A stretch of DNA of 64,000 bases, taken from NCBI GenBank assembly GCA_963277665.1, contig OY728165.1, forward strand, positions 1,754,076,772 through 1,754,140,771, read 5' to 3'. The number at the start of each line of letters is the position of its first letter. Position 1 is the stretch's first letter. Positions 21,064-33,322 of the stretch are shown in pieces. The position numbers were made by a program, and so were the translations under genes. This stretch comes from Viscum album (Eukaryota; Streptophyta; Magnoliopsida; Santalales; Viscaceae). The notes beneath the pieces were generated by a model. That model saw only the letters and a program-made list of their open reading frames with translations. It did no database searches and had not been told where the DNA came from.

Positions 21064-22000
21064 CTTCCTTGTGTCATCCTTTGATTTAATTTAAAATTTT
21101 TATATCTTCTTATGGTGATGTTTGTGAATTTTCAAATGTCCTGATAAATATTTTATGCATATAATTGATGAAATCTTGGAAAAAGATATTTTAAAATATT
21201 TATGTAAACCTTAAATAATTAAAAATGTGTAATGATTTTAAAAAAATGGTCTTCTACTACTCTCTCCACTATGAAATCTAGAGTCAAATAAGATCAACAT
21301 AATTTTTTGTGAATATTAAATTATGAATAGTGTTTTTATGCTTATGATTATTAATGTGACCAAATGTATTAAGTAACATCACTAAAGAATGTATTAATAT
21401 AATTTAGGTACCATGATTAAGTAATTTGATTCAATAAAATAGGTAATTAACTGTTTCAGAAATTATTGGTTAAGTATTAGTTTTTTCTGGTGAATAATTT
21501 TTTTTATTTAAAATTGAAATTAAAAATATTTAGAAATATATTTTCATAAAATGGAGTTCATTTTTGAAATTGGAGCATCGATATTTGGTTTAGGTGAATT
21601 TTTGGGATTTTTTTTGATATAGATGAATTTTCAATGAATATTGTTTTTATTTAAAAATTAAACAAATTTTTTTTATAAAATTATTATCATAATATGGAGT
21701 TTTTTTTTGAAATCAAAGAACCGATATTTGGCTAATATGAAATTTTGGGATTTTCTCGAGAATGTTGAATTTAAAATATGAATACTGAAAATACAATTTT
21801 TTAGTTTCAGGTGTTTAAAGCAATCATTAAGGATGTAACAATAAGAAATAATTCTGGTTGACTAATGAATAGTAAGATAGGTTTTGAAGTGTCCCAAGAT
21901 TCCCATTCCATGGGAAAATACCATGTGCAAGCCCATGGTTTTTCCAATACCAGCGATGAGGTGTCCCTTGGTAATTAAAGCTTTGTCCCCTCACTTCTCC

Positions 22001-22010
22001 TATAAATACC
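22001..22010 (+). promoter_or_regulatory. TATA box of LTR F
   Basis: CTCCTATAAATACC is a near-consensus plant TATA box, followed ~150 bases later by CTTCAAG|GTAAGG, a good splice donor. The order of TATA, short leader and donor is the same as in D. Confidence 0.6.
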
Positions 22011-23363
22011 AGTCCTTTCCTTTATTCATTTCATTTAGAAATCTTACCCAACGAATTTATGGTCTCTTTACCTCTCAAAGAGTACTCCCAAGGTTCCCTC
22101 AAGTATCCCATGGTTTCGACCTTCAGGCTTTCGAAGTTACTCTTCAAGGTAAGGGATTCTTTCACCCTCCTCTTTTTGGTCATTACTTCCTTTATGTTGT
22201 GTCTTATATTTTCCATCTCTTTATGTTTGGGGTATGTTCTTATATGTTCTTATTACTTCCCATTTCAAGTCCAAATGATGAGAGAACCTTTATTCTCTCA
22301 TCAATTTATTTTTCGAATTTTTATGTGAGGTCGTTTGGCTACCGAATTTCTCATAAATTAAATCACATGTTGTCTTTTCTTTCTTGTTTATTTTTCATGT
22401 GGTATGTCATTCAAATAACCATCCCACGATCTTATTCAGTACCAATACTGTACTATGAATTATTTATGAATGGGTGACCCTTTTCCCCTTTCTTTTCAAT
22501 TTTTTCTAAAACCATGTTATATAGCGATTATGCTGCAGAAATTTCATCTCAAAATTTCGATCTCTTTCTCTCAAGAAACACCCTTGTTTATTAATGTGAA
22601 TACCCACACCTATTTCATTTATATGGGTGTTCATAAATATATAAAGATGATATATTTGATTCTGGAATTGACATACATAAAACCGCCACTTCCTTTCCAT
22701 TGGTTATGAATGATATAATGATATTATTTTTAAGAGCTTTTAAAACGTCACGATTCTGAAATGAAAACCATTCCTTTTATTCTCTATGGGTTATTTATGA
22801 AAAGTATGATTATGATCTATGTGGATAACATGTATGTAAAGTAATATTAAGGGTGTTATCTGATAGATCTCCAATGCATTGGATAATTATTTAATCTCTA
22901 TAGATGACAAGATTCACGATACCTTGGGGAATAACCTTGGAAATTTTTATGACACCTTGGGGATGGACCATGGTGATATGTTCATGAATGTCTAATTGAA
23001 ATTTTTTAGCCACATATTAAAGTTGTGATTAAAGTTCTATTAATTTTTTGTATGACTATTCTTTCAATTCCCTTGTCTTTATATTTTCATTCAAGTTCAT
23101 ATTGACATCACAAGTACATTGATTCCCTTGTTTACCCTTACTGGGCCGTCTGCTCACCCTTTCCATTGATGTCTATGTCTAGGATATGTGATGTAGTAAA
23201 TGTACATAGTTTGAACCATTTATGAATCCTTACAAGTGGTTCATAAGAATTTTTATATTGTTATCATGTATTATGATCCTGATTTCCAAGACAGTAGTCT
23301 TTAAAGAGCCTCTGTTTGTAAAATGTAATGAAAAGTAATTTATTAAAAAGGCGGGATACCACA

Positions 23364-24712
23364 ATACGAGATTATAAGACTCTCTGAGGAAGCACTCTCA
23401 GTCAATTCTCATTATATTCTATGTTAGTCAGGGACTCTCTAAGGAATATCACACGGTTAATTCCCCTTATAGCCCCATGGTCTAGAGACTCTAGGAGGAA
23501 GCTCGCTCGGTCAATTCCTCTTATACCCTTAGGTCGATCACAAACTCTCTGAGGAAGATCACTCGGTCAATCCCTCCTATAGCCAGGAATGGTTTAAGGA
23601 AATTAAAACAAATCCAACACTCTCCAAGGAAGCACACTCGGTATACCGCCCATATTGTCTATAACACTCAGGACTCCTTAAGGAAGCTCACTCAGTCTAT
23701 CCTCCTATGGTATATAATGTCTAGACACTCTGGGAAGCTCACTCGGTCTATCCCATGTTGTCTATAATTTCCAAGACTCTCTAAGGAAGTTCACTAGGTC
23801 TAACCCCTTATAGTCTATTGCACCAGGTTCTCACGACCTCATTCCAGTTAGTGCATAATAATTATATATGTCCAAAGTAAACCTACAGAGCTACCTGGCT
23901 AACCAGTCTACTACATTACAAGCATGTCAGGGAATAGCACTCCATCCTATAGTCACAAGGCATGGAAAAAAGGTATATCTGCCAAAGGCTGAACAAGACC
24001 AAAAGGTTGTAAACAAAACAAGGAATGGGAAAAATATCCATACATAGAAATTATCTTCATACATAACCAAATTACCTCCACACAAGAATACATTCAAGGT
24101 AGGAAAACAATTGGGTAAAAGCAGTAAACACGCAATACCTCATTCAAGGGTGTTGGTGGAATTTGAACATAATACTCAATGACTATGAACAAAAAGGAAC
24201 AAACCACCTACCTTGATTCTAGGAGATCAATATACATGAACCACGAGGCTTTAATCTCCATTGAACAATGTAGATCTATGAAAATGTACAAAACATTCAA
24301 CCCATGATAACTGGAAAAAGAGGAGGAATTGGAAAATGATGCTCTAGAAGAAGGAAGAGCTTACCACTGCGGTTCCAACGCAATCGACGACGGTCGATTT
24401 GGAGAACAGACAGAGGCTTGAGGGATCGAAGGGGATTCCTAGCTGTATGAGATGATCTAGGTCAATAAATCTAGAGAAGAAGTGTGTTATGGCGATTAGA
24501 TGCGACCCAAGTCTATTTAATCAAAAAAGAAGGTACATAGTGTATACTTTTGGAGTACACGGCGTGTTCTATCCTTTTCTGTTATCCGCTTTATGCAGCC
24601 TCCACATCACCCCTATATATCCATGTGTGTTTCCAGGACACGGCCATCACATGGACTCATGTGGCAAGGGATTACAGGGCTTATACTCATAAAGTACACG
24701 GGTTTTACTTCA
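23364..24712 (-). repeat. 5' LTR of element E, promoter-bearing part
   Basis: On the minus strand, from 24712 down: the outer LTR end; a weak TATA (TTAAATAG, near 24520); a GC-richer leader ending in the donor-like CAGTG|GTAAGC (24364); and a tandem array (23378-23828). Without F the LTR would be ~2.1 kb. The outer limit at 24712 is a guess; the LTR could extend further into the AT-rich flank. Confidence 0.5.
23378..23828 (-). repeat. ~55-bp tandem array in LTR E, eight degenerate units
   Basis: Plus-strand unit: GACTCTCTGAGGAAGCTCAC then TCGGTCTATCCC and a TATAGTCTATA-like end. Starts are near 23378, 23433, 23487, 23543, 23617, 23671, 23727 and 23774. It sits downstream of the donor in element direction, where A has its 61-bp array, but it is unrelated in sequence. 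Confidence 0.8.
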
Positions 24713-25897
24713 AAAATTTCTAGAAACTCCTATTTTATAAAAAACTCCAAAAAAAAGAAAGACATACCTGAAAAGAAACTCTGGGTTCTTGCATCATGGA
24801 ATATATTACCAAAGACATCTACCCTTATTATTCATTTTCTCAATTGGTGTTATGTTTTAATAAAACCTGTCTTATTACTTATATGCATGGTTTATGATTA
24901 GTTTTACTGGGGATGTACTACTTTATTATAATTCATGGTCTTACTCTGAATGGTTTACCATTATTTTAATTGATCTTGGTGAGTATTAAATTTTTTTATG
25001 TTAGTTTATTAGAAAGAATGTTTATATTGATAATGTTTATCCCTAAAAAATGTGGAATTAATGTTAATTATTATGTGATGGGAGGGGATTAAATTTACAC
25101 AACCCCTTGATTTATCGATGGGTAATATGAGAAAATAAGTTGGCCAAATTATTTTTAATTATAACATTATATTTTAATTATCTTATGAAATTTCACGAAT
25201 GTATGTTGTTTATGTTTTACATTATCAATTTTATCACAAGGATATTAGTTGTTGATTTCCATGTGATCTGTTAATTATTTACAGTATATATGGATAAGTT
25301 TCAATCTCCTAAAATTATGTATATGGATTTATTTTAACATCACTTTTTCTTTCTATATTATGCACAAGTTTTTATTTAAATGGATTGTAATCTAGTTATT
25401 TTTATTCATATATTGATTACTCTTATTTATTTATGATATATTCTCTAATAACCATACCTATACTAAAATATGAGATGAATAATTTCTTATGTTTTGTATT
25501 CCCCCTTTCACGAGGATGTGTTTTGAGATTGATATAAAGGTAATTGTTAATGGGACATATAGTGTTCTCAAAGAAACCACATTGTGTATTTTATATTTTA
25601 AGTGTTAACTTGAATTTCAAGTATTTAAATAGATTAATAATTATATGAAACTATATAGTATTTTGGGATGTGATTCCTTGTATCGTATTCCAATGTAATA
25701 AAGTAACCACCAAATTAGGGCTACAATGGTTTTTTTATTTATATTCAGTTTCCAAAATAGAACATTAGAACATAAAATATTTGATTTATTTTGATCCATG
25801 ATTATTCTTATGATTTATTAAAATCCTAATTTTAGCGTTAGATGATTATATTAGAATATTACTTTAATAAATTATATTGTTCATGATAAATAATTAT
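24713..25897. other. AT-rich DNA, unit 2 copy of 153-1339
   Basis: The sequence is almost the same as 153-1339. I see no readable gene. It is probably eroded copia pol upstream of the RNase H fossil. Confidence 0.4.
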
Positions 25898-26187
25898 GTT
25901 TGTATTCCTCTAGGAATAATCCATTGGGTTCACATTCCATACTTGAAATTAAATAGTTTGATGCTGGATTTTGTTTCATGAAATTATTGCAGATACAAAA
26001 CAAACTCACTGATTTTGGAATAATTTCTTCTTTCCCTACAATTCATTATGATAGAACCATTTATATAACATTTTCCATTAAAAATGAACATTTCTCAATG
26101 ATTAAACAAAATGATATAAGACACCATTATACTCACGATCACTCAATGAAAGAAGATATTGTAATTAGATTTTTTAAAACTGAATAG
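25898..26187 (+). pseudogene. Decayed Ty1/copia RNase H domain (unit 2)
   Basis: This is the counterpart of 1340-1627 with the same KLTDFGI and DIRHHYTHDH stretches. A stop near 25952 (reading AAATAG where unit 1 has GAATAT) shortens the open frame to 25978-26187. The extra stop arose after the duplication. The polypurine tract follows at about 26316-26333. Confidence 0.65.
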
Positions 26188-26870
26188 AAAATTAATATAT
26201 TTTTATAATAACTTTGTATACTCAAATACCTTAATAAATTAAATAGAATTTTGTATGATTATTTTTGTATGATCACCTTTATATTCTGGTTTTAAATTCC
26301 CCTTACATTAAAAAATTTTTGGGAAAGGGGGAAGATAATCATTTTTCATATATTTTTTTTTAATCTTTATTAAATTATGTCATATATTCTATAAGAACAC
26401 TAAAGGAAGTTATAATAAATAGTTAATCATATTTTAAAACTATACCTTTTGATCTACATGTTTTTAAATATATTTGAAAATATATATTGTCCACAATGAT
26501 TTTTTTCACTACACATTTTACTTTAATACATTAACCGCCTTATATGTATGATTTATTATTTACACTTATATACGATTTCTACATTTGGGAATTAATTTTA
26601 TGTATTATTTATATTAATTTTACATATCAATTTTTTACTGTAAAATATTTTTATAGTAAAACTTATTTCTGTATTCTATGATTTAATAGTACAAATTTAT
26701 CTTTCTCATTCTAATATTATCCAATATTATCACATTGTTATTTACCATAGTACATTAATTTATATATTATTTAAGGATTAATATTCTTGATAATTTTATC
26801 ATAGTTTTTATATTACTATTATATTTTTGGTAATACAATAGTGGTGACTCATATGAAGTTTGATTAATAC
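26188..26870. other. AT-rich DNA, unit 2 copy of 1628-2312
   Basis: It contains the copia polypurine tract GGGAAAGGGGGAAGATAA and presumed copia LTR sequence up to the element B insertion site. There is no gene. Confidence 0.35.
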
Positions 26871-26875
26871 ATTTT
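26871..26875. repeat. Target-site duplication, left, element B (ATTTT)
   Basis: These are the same five bases as in element A, matched after the right LTR at 37235-37239. B is therefore the duplicated copy of A's insertion, not a second insertion. Confidence 0.75.
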
Positions 26876-28616
26876 TTTAAAGACCCGTAAATTTGAAGGA
26901 AATTTTTTTTCGTAATTTTCTTTGGAATTTTACAATAGCGCAGTTTTTAAAGGCACCTGATTCCGAGGCCCAGTGTGCCCGGAATCATTTTCCAAAGTTT
27001 GGCTCGGGTACATTCAGTGAACGGACGAGCGAGTTTTTCTAACTTTTGAACCAGTGCCCGGAATCGAATTCTGAGGTCACCAATGAAATCGCAGCGCCAG
27101 TATTTGCTTAGAAACGCCTCTTCCGGAGTTGCGTTTTCTCGGGTGTGGTTTTTAATTTTCGGGCGTAAAGTTAAGAAATAAAATAATTTTATGACAACTT
27201 TATTTTATTTCACTTAAGCCACCTGAAGCCACATGGAAGCCACTTAAACTGAGTTGAAACGGATAGGGGAATATCCAGAAATATCCTACCCTCTTGGTAG
27301 GATATTTGTGAGGTGGGGCCCGCACGAGCCCCACAGTTTCTTTCCGCTAATTAACGCACCCACGAAAACCCGTCATTATGAAAATCAACTGACATGTTTT
27401 CTTAAATTCTTAACAGACCATTTAATTGGGTGGTTTATTTCGTAAATTAAATGAGCTGTTTATTTCGTTGAATTAATTCAACGAATTGATGGGTCGTTAC
27501 TTACCCTTTTTTCGTTGGTTGGCATAATAATAAAATAAGACCAACCAGTCTTTTTGGAGGATTACTGGTTGAGAGGTTTGATGGAGTCCTCGTTCCTTTA
27601 TCCTTCTTTGCGAAGAAAACGAAGAATGAGAAGAACGCGAAGAACTCGAAGAACATCGGCCTCCGACGAAGAACGCCGAACCCGGAAATCGATGACGCGA
27701 TGCCGAGTTCCGCAACGCCGACGTTCCCTTCCTGCAACGTTCCTCTGCGAAGTCTCTTCCTCCGTAACGGATCTTCGATCAGCTGCTTGAGTTAAGAGTC
27801 TCAGATTTTCTTTTTAATTTCCTTTGTGGTTTTTACCAAAACACGGATTTAATTAATTTAATTAAATCTGGTGTTTCATGGTCCGTTGAGTTCGCCGACT
27901 CAACGCCGGTTTCCGCGACGACACGACGCCCTTCAACAACGACGCGACGATCCCCTTCTTCTGCGACAAAAAATTCCGCGAAGAACACTCACGTGCGACG
28001 ACTACGAGGTAGGGATTTTATTTTTGGAAATGCCACTTTTTCCCATGTTGTTTCCTTCAAAAATGAGGAACCCGATTTATAAAACAATTTTATTTCATTA
28101 ATTTTTTTTCAGATATGCGTTCATGTGTTGAACTTTATTCCTCCTGTTGTTTATCTCTAACGCGGAGGGTGCGGGCCAAACGAACACGGCCCGACGACCC
28201 TCCTCCACTCTTCATTTTTTTGCGGATTTGACGGGCAATGACGGAACATGACGCAAGGGCATTTTCTTGATCCTGCAGTGAAGAACGGAACCCCGGAGGA
28301 ACAACGGCTTAGACAGGAAGCAAAACGGACCACCGGAGCGCATCAGGTGGCCCACAGAAACTCCCGCGGGCGCCGCTGGCAAAACCCGCCGCGGTTCCGC
28401 GGCCGCACGGAACTGGTGGAGGGACACGGCCCAGGCGCCGCGTCCACTGGCAAGGCAGCCCCAACCGAGGCCGCGGCATCTTCAGACCGCGGGGGCAGCG
28501 CCCTGCGGCGCTCGGCGTTCGGCCGCTCTGCCGAACCGAGCCGGGCCGGTCCGACCAGCCGGGCCTCACCCTGGCCGGACCGGACCGGGTCGGGGCGACC
28601 CGGTTCGGCAGACCCC

Positions 28617-28638
28617 GGGGGGGGGGGGGGGGGGGGGG
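28617..28638 (+). repeat. Poly-G tract, 22 G (left LTR of B)
   Basis: It has four G more than the same site in unit 1, so the run has changed length since the duplication. Confidence 0.9.
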
Positions 28639-29582
28639 TCGGGCCGGGTCGGCCAGGGCCCGGACCCCCCGTCTTCGGACGGTTTTCTTTCAAATGGCCG
28701 TAACATGAGCTACGAGCCTACGAACGACGCGCCGTCAGCGACAACACGATCCTTGGATCGAGACGGTCGTTTTGGTTTATCTCACTCACGGTTTTGGATT
28801 ACTTTGTGTTCAGCCGGGTTGGTTCGTACACGAAACCAACCGGGCCCTCGGAGCGGAAACACTCATATCATGAGCTACGGACGTCCGATTGACGTGCTGT
28901 CAGCTTTGTTGAATTCTTCTAAGTGAGACACATCTTTGGGATAACTCCGCTCGAGTTTTGGATGCCGTCGGAGTGCAGTCGGGTTGGATTGCTCAGGAAA
29001 CCAACCGGCCCCCTGGAACCAAAAAACCAATAACTCACAGACCGGGCGTCCGATTGACGCGCCGTCTGTCTCGTTGCTTTCCTCTTGATGAGACGGAGCT
29101 TTTGGCATCCTCTGCCTGAGTACTGGATATAGTTGGATAGTGGCCGGGTTCGATCGAACCAAAATCCAACTGGGCCCCTGGAACGGAAAAGCTGATACCT
29201 TTCTGACAGAACGTCCGTTTGAGGAACCGTCAGCGGCATTGGTGATCTCGTTGAGAAACGGTCCCTATGAGTATACACTATGAGTGTTCGGGGTATAGTT
29301 GAGTTACGGCCGGATTGGTTCGCACACGAAACCAACCGGGCCCCTGGGACGAAAATGCTAGTAACTCACAAACCGGGCATTCGATTGATGCGTCGTCTGT
29401 TGAGTTGAGACCCCGACGACGAGGGGGTCCTTTGAGATACTTCCCTACGGGACTTTGTGATACTTGGAGTATCTACCAGTAGATCATGGAGCGGACCCTC
29501 CCGGAGATGAGCGTGCAGAGTACGGAGACCATGTACCTGACTGAGACCCAACGACTGCTGATCGGATGACCCGGTGTGTTAC

Positions 29583-30030
29583 AGAGGTGCACTTGGTTGT
29601 AGCGGCACATGGGAGCGCTTGGTTGTAGAGGCAGACCCACGAAAGAGGTGTGCTTGGTTGTAGCGGCACATGGGAGTGCTTGGTTGTAGTGGCAGACCCA
29701 CGACAGAGGTGTGCTTGGTTGTAACGGCACATGGGAGCGCTTGGTTGTAGCGGTAGACCCACGACAGAGCTGCGCTTGGTTGTAGAGCCACATGTGAGCG
29801 CTTGGTTGTAGGGGAAGACCCACGACAGAGGTGCGCTTGGTTGTAGATGCACAGGGGAGCGCTTGGTTGTAGCGGCAGACCCACGACAGAGGTGCTCTTG
29901 GTTGTAGCGGCAGACCTACGACAGAGGTGCGCTTGGTTGTAGAGGCACAAGGGAGTGTTTTGTTGTAGCGGCAGACCCACGACAGAGGTGCATATGGTTG
30001 TAGCGGCACATGGGAGCTCTTGGTTGTAGC
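29583..30030 (+). repeat. 61-bp tandem array, eight units (left LTR of B)
   Basis: Same number and order of units as the left LTR of A, including the 35-bp short unit in sixth place. Confidence 0.85.
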
Positions 30031-30851
30031 AGATGACCCGAAATACTCGATAGGTGGAGTACTACAGCAGCCTTAGGTTAGTGAGCAGTAACTCAGAGTC
30101 GTGATAGGACCAATGTACACTCCAGAGACGGAGCTCTTCAGTAGTTACGGTTTCGATGATGAAAAGCCTGGTTTGAGTAGAGACTTTTGACCTTGTGTTT
30201 GCCTCATGATTGAGATGGGTTACTTGATAACTTAGGTATATGTATGGGAATATATCTAAGTAGAGGTTATCTGTTGAGATCTTCTTGTGGTTATCCTTGT
30301 TGGTTTTAGTGAGACCTTGAGGGTCTCGGGGTCCCTACTGAGTATCATTATACTCACCCCTGCACAGGCTATGCCCGCACTACGTTGTGTTGGTTGCAGA
30401 TGACGGACATCGTTGATCGTGGTTGAGGATTGCAGAGCAGGACGATACCTGGAGGTGGACCACTGGACGGGACGTGCTCGGAGCGGACGGCGGGACCCGA
30501 GGAGCAGTGGAGCTATCTGTACCGACCCTTCAGGTGGGATTTCCAGTGGACAGCTCGGTGTAGCGGCTTTTACTTTACAGTTTCTTCTTTCCCGTTTGAG
30601 TTGTACTTTACTTTCAGTTTGGGATTCTATACTGGCCCTTTTACTTTTCTGCACTTCAGTTGTACTCTGTTATTTTTCTTTGTGTTTACTTTTCTGCTTG
30701 CTTACGCTGTGGTTCTTGTTTATTTTAAAAAGGCAATGTCTTCCCCGTTTTACCAGGATTTAGGCCTTGGTGCTAGTCACCAGCCCTTGGCCTGTGGAAG
30801 GTGGGCTTGGGTTAGTCACGACACGGGCCCCGAGGACGGGTCGTGACAAAT

Positions 30852-30863
30852 TGGTATCAGAGG
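30852..30863 (+). other. Primer binding site of element B
   Basis: TGGTATCAGAGG after the spacer AAT, as in A. Confidence 0.9.
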
Positions 30864-31105
30864 TGGTCGGTTCTACCGCAGACTCTGATCTTTCTTCTAT
30901 GTGAAGCAATAATGTTTAGCATATTGGGTGTGGTTATCAGTCCAGGGAGTCCAGTGTTGGTACGGCGACCGACGTATCCGTACACCAGGACCCTAAATTA
31001 TGATTTCCGAGTTAATGCACGAAAACATTGATTGCATGTGTGTTTCACGTTTTCATTGTGATTACTTGTGTCAGCACACCAGGTATACTTTCCTAACCGT
31101 GGTGG

Positions 31106-31123
31106 ACTTGTTTCATTTTCAGG
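31106..31123 (+). promoter_or_regulatory. Splice-acceptor-like site before gag ATG (B)
   Basis: TTTCATTTTCAG|G precedes the gag ATG at 31124. The sequence is unchanged from element A. Confidence 0.5.
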
Positions 31124-32301
31124 ATGGCCCCACGATGACAGCAAGCTAGGGTTCCGAGCGATGTGCGTGGAGAAACACCACCAAGCGTCGAGGACTCGGT
31201 ACATGGCCCTTTGACAGCTGAGGCACCAGCGGTACCTATACCCACCGAGGCACTGATGCTACCAGCCCCATCCGCTGACGATGCACGTCACCTTAGTGCA
31301 CTGCATGAGTTCCAGCGCCAGCGACCGCCAGGGTTCCGCGGGGAGACGGACCCAAATGCCTCCGAGGACTGGATGGGGGCAGTTGTATAGGTTTTCAGAT
31401 TAGTGAGGACACCAGCAGACCTCATGGTGATCCTCGCAGCGAGCCTCCTACACGCAGCAACAGGCAGATGGTGGAGCTTGATGCTCCAGGTGCACGACGA
31501 GGCGTCTCTCCTCTGGACGGATTTTTAGAGCATCTTCCTCTCCGAGTTCGTCCCAGCCACCCTCCGAGCAGTGCACATCCAGGAGCTACTACAGCTGCGG
31601 CAGGGCAGCATGTCAGTGGCCCAGTACTCAGCGAGATTTACTAATCTCTCGCGCTACTCCACAGATATGGTATGAGACTCGTTATTCTGGGCCCGGACCT
31701 TCGAGCAGGGACTGAGGCATGATATCAAGGCTTCGAGGATCTCCCTCAACATTCCGACTCAGGATGGGGTGTTGGAGCAAGCCCTCTTAGTGGAGAGTTT
31801 CCTTACTGAGCAGTCTCCAGCAGTAGGACCCACCACTTACCGTCATGCGGCAGAGTCTTCTGCAGCGGGCAGTAGACGGATGACGCAGGGGTCCAAGAGG
31901 ACTGGACCTACAGGTGGTCGATAGCATGACTCCAAATCGTTTGCGCGAGGCACTCGGGGTGGGAAACGACTTTCCATGAGAGGGAAGTGTTACTCCTGCG
32001 GCGGGGTTGGTCACATGGCTCGTGACTGTCCGACCCGCCATATGGATGACCAGCAGATGAACGAAGGACACCCCAGGTAGAGGCAGAGGTTCGATCCGGG
32101 CTGGCCTCAAGGAGCAGGCGGCCATGGCAGGGGAGCTAGCCGTGCAGCTAGAGGTGGACGACGCTTCGGGGTGTTTCCACCACCACCACCAGGAGGTCCA
32201 CCCCGACCGCAGGGGACAGGAGAACATGGGAGAGCTCAGCTTTAGGAAGCTGAGGCCTACGATCATGGGGCTCTGGGAGCAGATGGACAGGAGCGGGACT
32301 A
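31124..32301 (+). pseudogene. gag: gag pseudogene of element B
   Basis: It carries the same frame, capsid-like region and CCHC knuckle (CYSCGGVGHMARDC, about 31988-32029) as A. It shares A's in-frame stops, including codon 5 and 31388, so those predate the duplication. It has one private stop at 31526 (GAG in A, TAG here), a G-to-T change unlike the older C-to-T changes. The C-terminal tail is proline- and glycine-rich. No full-length product is possible. Confidence 0.85.
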
Positions 32302-32601
32302 GCTCCAGACCTGGAGACTTTTGTTCATGTTTCTTCTAGTTTTGTTGATGTATGTTTGTAGATACTTTGTGTTTTTGTATTTGATCTGCAGTAATAAAAT
32401 ACACCTTTTCTTGTTGCATTTACTTCCATGTCCTCTCTTGTGTTGTTACTAAGAGGTTTTGGTTTAGACCGTTGACTTGACCCTCACTTGAGAGGAACCT
32501 ACTGAAGGAGATCCAGTTAGCACACACTGATGCCGACAGTGTGACTCAACCCTTGGAGGCGAGGGTAACAGTTGGATCTCTTTGTAGTAGCGTCGAGGCC
32601 T

Positions 32602-33296
32602 TACGACGTCATCCTTGGTATGGGTTAGTATCATTCATGTCGTGATTGACAGTATTAGGCAAAGAACGTGGTCCATCCAGGGGATGAGACCAGATTTCTC
32701 TTATCGGCAAGGAAGAAATCATAGCAGCTCTTGTGGGACCAGAGGTGGTCTAGTCCACGATAGAGAAGGTCCAGGTCATCCAGGAGCGGATGAAGACAAC
32801 TCATAGATTACATAATTCTTATGATAACAGGAGTCGGTGACCATTAGAGTTCGAGGAAGGTGACCAAGTCTTCTTACGGGTCTCACCTCGACATGGTTTG
32901 CGGAGATTTGGCCGACGCGGCAAGTTGTCTCCACGCTTCATTGGGCCTTTCCAGGTCCTCAGCAGGATTGGTGAGGTGGCTTATCACCTGGCTCTACCAC
33001 CTCAGCTGCACAGGGTGCACGACGTCTTCCACGTATCTCAGCTGAGGAGATACGTGCACGACCCGACGCACATCTTTGACCATGGGAAGCTGGTCTTTGA
33101 TAATGGGGTGACTTTTACAGAGGCCCCAGTAGAGATCGAGGATCGACAGGAGCAGGTCCTACGTGGACGATCGATTCCTATAGTGCGCTTCAGATGACAG
33201 CTCGGGAGCCTCCAGGAGAGCACTTGGAAGCGGGAGGATTAGATGTGTGCTCAGTACCACCTTTGTATCCCTATGTTTGTAGTAAAGCTTTATGGG
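32602..33296 (+). pseudogene. pol: Protease scrap joined to integrase tail and chromodomain (B)
   Basis: Same join as in A: DVILGMG at the protease border, then the integrase C-terminal [14 protein letters not shown] and [18 protein letters not shown] stretches (about 32935-33060), then [12 protein letters not shown] as chromodomain start. This copy is slightly better preserved (LPPQ and HDVFH where A has PPPQ and HDFFH). RT, RNase H and the integrase core are absent. Confidence 0.8.
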
Positions 33297-33322
33297 GATG
33301 TAAATCCCTGTGGTCGGAGTAA

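Larger units (their letters stand above)
20567..23363 (+). mobile_element. F: probable solo LTR of another large-LTR gypsy family
   Basis: It starts TAACAACCTGAAATTTTG and ends GCGGGATACCACA. It contains a textbook TATA box (TATAAATACC, 22001), a donor-like site CAAG|GTAAGG (22149), imperfect palindromes near 22275, 22420, 22600 and 22770 (spacing ~145-180), a short ~45-bp repeat pair (22910-22985), and CTTACTGGGC...CTCACCC-type sequence near 23137, which resembles the end part of LTR A. No primer site or gag-pol follows, and E's LTR resumes directly, so recombination between two LTRs is likely. The limits are uncertain. Confidence 0.5.
26876..30848 (+). repeat. 5' LTR of element B (3973 bp)
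   Basis: It has 22 G at 28617-28638, palindromes at ~165-bp spacing from about 28817, and eight 61-bp units (29583-30030). The first donor is mutated (GAGTTAAG, 27789) as in A, and the second is intact (28009). The LTR ends with the GTCACGAC/GTCGTGAC hairpin. Confidence 0.9.

Noticed and set aside
21884..22477. 197-codon plus frame in LTR F
   Set aside because: It starts upstream of the TATA box at 22001 and runs across it, the donor site and the palindromes. The peptide is rich in Phe/Ser/Tyr, typical of T-rich DNA.
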